From positions 124,001-188,000 of the forward strand of contig NZ_KB898190.1 of the NCBI RefSeq assembly GCF_000377505.1: 64,000 bases of DNA, given 5' to 3'. Below, one piece after another: positions 60,698 to 64,000 of this stretch; within the stretch, counting starts at the first letter, position 1; every line of letters starts with the position of its first letter. The notes under the pieces were generated by a model. That model saw only the letters and a list, made by a program, of their open reading frames with translations. It searched no databases and was not told where the DNA came from. Origin of the DNA: Paenibacillus massiliensis 2301065 = DSM 16942. Its GTDB lineage: Bacteria; Bacillota; Bacilli; Paenibacillales; Paenibacillaceae. The position numbers and the translations under genes were made by a program.

Positions 60698-61912
60698 CTA
60701 CTCATCCTCTTCCGCCTTAGCCCAGCGTCTGGCCTGAGAAGCTCTCATCAACAGCAGCACAACTCCACCGCCAGCCAAGGTCAATACACTCATCCCCAAT
60801 CGCTCCATTCCGCCGCTAAGCAAAGGGAGCCAGAGCAAGATAACGATTGGTAGGATCATGCGCGTAATAAAACTAAGGAAAGCCTGCTTGCGCTGCTCCG
60901 ACGTAATCGGATATAGCTGTAGCCACAGCGATTCCTGATGACTGCGACGCAGAGAGGTGATCTGAAGACCAATGAGCAACAGGAAGAGCAGGTACAACAG
61001 ACTGCCAAGCCATCCGGATGCCGTAAAGCCAACGAGCAAGAGACCAAGCACCAATAAGCGGATGACAATCCCCGCAGCCTCGGTGCGAGTGAAGGTCTTG
61101 GTTAAGAGAAAGCGATAAGCATTGGCTCGATTCCAGCCCATCCCGGCTCCTAGCCAGGAAAGCCAACTGCGTGATGTAATCTGCTGTCCCAATGCGGGCA
61201 CATCTACGAACCAGCTTAATACGCGCATCAGTCTGCCACCATTGCTCTTCTCTTGGGCGATCAACAGCTCCCATGGCACCGGATGCTTGATGGGGAGGCG
61301 CAGCAGAATCAGATACAACACAGCAATGAGCACAATGAATGGAAGGCTCCGCAATGGCGGATACCACCACCAGGCTCCCAGAATGAGCAGGGCAAGCACC
61401 CATCTACCTACTGCAAACACTCTTCGCAGTGATGGAGAGACCATTCTAAGCTCCTGCCATCCGCCATAGCCTGACAAGCCCTTAACCAACAGGAGCAGGA
61501 CGACTGACAGAATCAGTTCTCTCGGCTCTACCTCACTGCGCACGTACAGCGGCCACAGGATCATCAGCAGCAATAGCATACCTATTGCCTTATAGGTGAC
61601 TCCTCTTGTATGTACACTCCGAAAATAAGCCTGCATTCGATACTCTTGCGGACGCAGGAAGACGATATCCGCATCCGTCAGATAGGTCCGGTAGCTGCTA
61701 TAAGCAACAGGAATCAGTACGAGCAGCATGATCCAACGGATGGGCAGTTCCGCTGGAACGTTCTGCAGCAGCGAGGTGTACCATGCTGCGAATGCAATCA
61801 TGATAAAGGCAAACACAGCAGCAAGTCCACTCTGCAGCACATACCCGAGATAAGGTAGGATTTGCTTCCAGAACGACGCTCTTCTGTCTTGCAGAAGCTT
61901 GTTCAAGTCCAT
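60698..61912 (-). CDS. ecsB: ABC transporter permease EcsB
   Basis: 404 residues with about ten hydrophobic helices, no substrate-binding part. LQDRRASFWKQILPYLGYVLQSGLAAVFAF at the N-terminus and the pairing with an EcsA-like ATPase identify the Ecs family, which in Bacillus subtilis affects secretion, competence and regulated proteolysis of membrane proteins. ATG at 61912; ends four bp after the EcsA stop region. Transported substrate unknown. Confidence 0.85.
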   Translation of the reverse strand: MDLNKLLQDRRASFWKQILPYLGYVLQSGLAAVFAFIMIAFAAWYTSLLQNVPAELPIRWIMLLVLIPVAYSSYRTYLTDADIVFLRPQEYRMQAYFRSVHTRGVTYKAIGMLLLLMILWPLYVRSEVEPRELILSVVLLLLVKGLSGYGGWQELRMVSPSLRRVFAVGRWVLALLILGAWWWYPPLRSLPFIVLIAVLYLILLRLPIKHPVPWELLIAQEKSNGGRLMRVLSWFVDVPALGQQITSRSWLSWLGAGMGWNRANAYRFLLTKTFTRTEAAGIVIRLLVLGLLLVGFTASGWLGSLLYLLFLLLIGLQITSLRRSHQESLWLQLYPITSEQRKQAFLSFITRMILPIVILLWLPLLSGGMERLGMSVLTLAGGGVVLLLMRASQARRWAKAEEDE

Positions 61913-61916
61913 GGCT

Positions 61917-62669
61917 TTAATCCCTGTCCTGTACTAGAGAATAGAATACTTCCTCCAGCGGGACGCCCGGTTTCCCTGCCTGTGCTCTGACCTCATCCAA
62001 AGTGCCCTTGGCAATGATGGAGCCATGATGCAGCACCACGAACCGATCACAATAATTCTCAATGGTAGACAGAATATGTGAGCTAAGCAGAATGGACGAG
62101 CCTGAATTCCGAATCTCCAGCATGAAATCCAGCAAAGACCGTATCCCCAGCGGATCTAGTCCCAGAAATGGTTCATCAATGATATACAGCGGTGGCCTTG
62201 CCAAAAAGGCGCACATAATCATCACCTTCTGACGCATCCCCTTGGATAAGTGGATCGACAGACTGCCGCTCTTCTCCTTCATCCGGAACAAATCCAACAG
62301 CATCGCTGATCTCGTGCGAAAATCCTCCTCACTCACACCATAAGCACGAGCTGTGAACTCCAGATGCTCCATCACTGTAAGCTCTGGATATAGCTCAGGT
62401 GCCTCCGGGACAAAAGCGATTCCGGCCTGATATTGCTCCGGCTGCTGTTCCCTGGTCGAGCCCTGTACCCGAATTACTCCGCTATGCGGCGTCATGAGTC
62501 CCAGAATATGCTTCATGGTCGTGCTCTTGCCTGCTCCATTCAGGCCGATCAGACCGATCATCTCCCCGGGACGTACCTCCAGTGAGATATCGTGCAGTAC
62601 AGGACGCTTGGCGCTGTAGCCGCCCGTCAGTCCGCTAATCTCCAATACAGGCTTCTGTTCCTGTTGCAT
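61917..62669 (-). CDS. ecsA: ABC transporter ATP-binding protein EcsA
   Basis: 250 residues: Walker A GLNGAGKSTT, Q-loop VPEAPELYPELTVMEHLEFTA, signature HLSKGMRQKVMIM, Walker B LYIIDEPFLGLDP, switch LLSSHIL. These match Bacillus subtilis EcsA. ATG at 62669 with GAGGGG; longer in-frame extension lacks a ribosome site. Four bp before ecsB. Confidence 0.9.
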   Translation of the reverse strand: MQQEQKPVLEISGLTGGYSAKRPVLHDISLEVRPGEMIGLIGLNGAGKSTTMKHILGLMTPHSGVIRVQGSTREQQPEQYQAGIAFVPEAPELYPELTVMEHLEFTARAYGVSEEDFRTRSAMLLDLFRMKEKSGSLSIHLSKGMRQKVMIMCAFLARPPLYIIDEPFLGLDPLGIRSLLDFMLEIRNSGSSILLSSHILSTIENYCDRFVVLHHGSIIAKGTLDEVRAQAGKPGVPLEEVFYSLVQDRD

Positions 62670-62738
62670 GGCTTCCCCTCTTTTCCGTTCCGGGCGCCGC
62701 GACACATGACTCTCGGCAGCGCCTGCGTATTGATCTAT

Positions 62739-64000
62739 TTATTCACGGGTTGATTCATCTGAGCGGGATGCTTTTTCCTTGAGCCACTTCGGTGCTCCTT
62801 TATTCTTGCGATCCCGATCCCGATCACGCTGACTCTTCAGCGGACTGCGACCAGATGTGTTGGCACTTCTCCCTGCACGTTCCGATCGCTCAGGGGACGG
62901 ACCTGTACGACTGGTGCTCTTACGACCGCCATTCGTGGTGCTGGTGGTCTTACCGCTATTACTATTACTGCTATTATTCCCATTACCGCTGTTACCGCTG
63001 TTGCTCCTATTACTGCTACTACGTTTGCTGCTATCCTGCTTATGGCTATCTTGCTTACTGCCATTACTCATATTGTGACTGGCGCTGCCCGTTCTGGCAT
63101 GTCGCGGGGCGGAGTAGGCCTTCTGCTCATCCAGACTGAGCACCTTGCCGTCCTGAAGCACACGCTGCTGAATGCTCTCCCCGATCTCCCGTGAGAATTT
63201 GCGCATAATGAATTCTTCGCGCTCAGTGACGATGGAGACCACCGTTCCCTTTTTACCCATCCGACCTGTGCGGCCTGCCCGGTGCACATAGTGCTCGGCA
63301 TCGGTAGCCGGGTCATAGTGGATAACCATGTCCAGCCCCTCGACATCCAGTCCGCGAGCCGCCACATCCGAGGCGATCAGCAGCTTCAGCTTGTCATTGC
63401 GGAATTGCGACATGACGCGAGCCCGGGTGACCTTATCCGCATCCCCGTATAGAGCCGCAGCACTTAAGCCTACATAGTTCATCTTTGCTTCGACTTCGCC
63501 CAGATCGTCCGTGACGTTAACGAAGACAATGGCTTTGCGCGGATTATATTGCCTTACGATCCGGCGAAGCATATCCGCCTTGTCACGCTCCTCGCACACA
63601 AAATAAAGATGCTGAAGCCCCTCAGCCGTTACTCGGCTCGGATCAATACCTACCTCAGCTGGCTCTCTCATCTCCTGACGGGCCAGTCCCCGAATCTCAT
63701 CATTCAGCGTAGCAGACAGGAAGACCAGCTGGCGGTCCCGAAGAGCGCTCTTCAGAATGTTGCGTACCTCGCCAGAGTCTCCGAGCTTGAACATCTGATC
63801 TACTTCATCCACGACGATCGTAGATACCTTGTGCATCTTCAGCTTACGCAATGCAAGCAGCTCACGCACCCGTCCAGGGGTACCGACCACCAAGGCTGGA
63901 TGTTCACGCAGCTTGTCAATCTGGCGCTTGACTGCCGCTCCGCCGATCAGACCAAGCACCCCGATGCCCAGACTCTCACCGTAACGCTGCGCCTCACGGA
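62739..64000 (-). CDS. DEAD-box RNA helicase (5' part outside window)
   Basis: C-terminal two-thirds of an RNA helicase; the N-terminus lies past 64000. Visible motifs: GLIGGAAVKRQIDKL, GTPGR (Ib), motif II as VVDEVDQMF (DEVD in place of DEAD), LSATL (III), AIVFVNVT (IV), ALYGDADKVTRARVMSQF, ASDVAARGLDVEGLDMVIHYDPA (V), HRAGRTGRMG (VI). A disordered Ser/Asn/Arg-rich tail (about 105 residues) ends the protein, as in cold-shock helicases of Firmicutes. Whether the 5' end continues this frame must be checked outside the window. Confidence 0.9.
   Translation of the reverse strand, partial: REAQRYGESLGIGVLGLIGGAAVKRQIDKLREHPALVVGTPGRVRELLALRKLKMHKVSTIVVDEVDQMFKLGDSGEVRNILKSALRDRQLVFLSATLNDEIRGLARQEMREPAEVGIDPSRVTAEGLQHLYFVCEERDKADMLRRIVRQYNPRKAIVFVNVTDDLGEVEAKMNYVGLSAAALYGDADKVTRARVMSQFRNDKLKLLIASDVAARGLDVEGLDMVIHYDPATDAEHYVHRAGRTGRMGKKGTVVSIVTEREEFIMRKFSREIGESIQQRVLQDGKVLSLDEQKAYSAPRHARTGSASHNMSNGSKQDSHKQDSSKRSSSNRSNSGNSGNGNNSSNSNSGKTTSTTNGGRKSTSRTGPSPERSERAGRSANTSGRSPLKSQRDRDRDRKNKGAPKWLKEKASRSDESTRE

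Overview
The window reads as a chromosomal segment of a spore-forming, plant-polymer-degrading Gram-positive bacterium, most probably a Paenibacillus. Support comes from the YesM/YesN-type sugar sensing system, a secreted GH6-FN3-CBM3 cellulase, EcsA/EcsB, CgeB-, CotSA- and YheC/D-like spore genes, strong AGGAGG ribosome binding sites, many TTG/GTG starts and CcpA-type cre boxes. The species call is inference; I saw no rRNA, tRNA, phage, CRISPR or insertion sequence.

Left part (1-8361, all minus strand): a three-gene extracellular sugar sensor (membrane-anchored periplasmic-binding-like protein, YesM-type kinase, YesN-type regulator) lies upstream of a ChvE-like monosaccharide-binding lipoprotein that runs off the left edge. 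Two cre-like boxes suggest catabolite repression. A proline dehydrogenase-like gene and an AraC regulator follow.

Peptide or amino-acid-derivative locus (8715-22700, all minus): two convergently themed operons flank a PucR regulator. One encodes a Dpp/Opp-type ABC importer (B, C, A, M20 peptidase/deacylase, D, F). The other encodes DUF1177, AroM, a small M29-like aminopeptidase and an Asp/Glu/hydantoin-racemase-family protein. The substrate cannot be read from sequence.

Middle (22967-27341): two small DUF proteins and the large cellulase with its cre box.

Spore-surface glycan locus (27677-52906): about 25 kb of glycosyltransferases, nucleotide-sugar enzymes, small helical proteins and Arg/Lys-rich proteins in several operons, interrupted by a LysR / deleted-DMT / LOG cassette (35943-37808). 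The spore assignment rests on CgeB-, CotSA- and YheC/D-like genes and a SigK-like promoter. Several enzymes carry long basic, acidic or Pro-Gly-Thr tails, and three proteins share a GY..GY..G repeat motif; this is the strongest candidate for an undescribed assembly.

Right part (53354-64000): phosphatidylserine decarboxylase, AraC and MocR regulators, a PNPOx-like flavoprotein, an aminotransferase, a DUF3298-type lipoprotein, the EcsB/EcsA pair and a DEAD-box helicase cut by the right edge.

Other structure: a noncoding dispersed repeat (about 170 bp) in at least three copies (1141-1309, 8621-8712, 21558-21729), a 9-bp minisatellite (18434-18552), an 8-bp satellite (52981-53119) and many intrinsic terminators.
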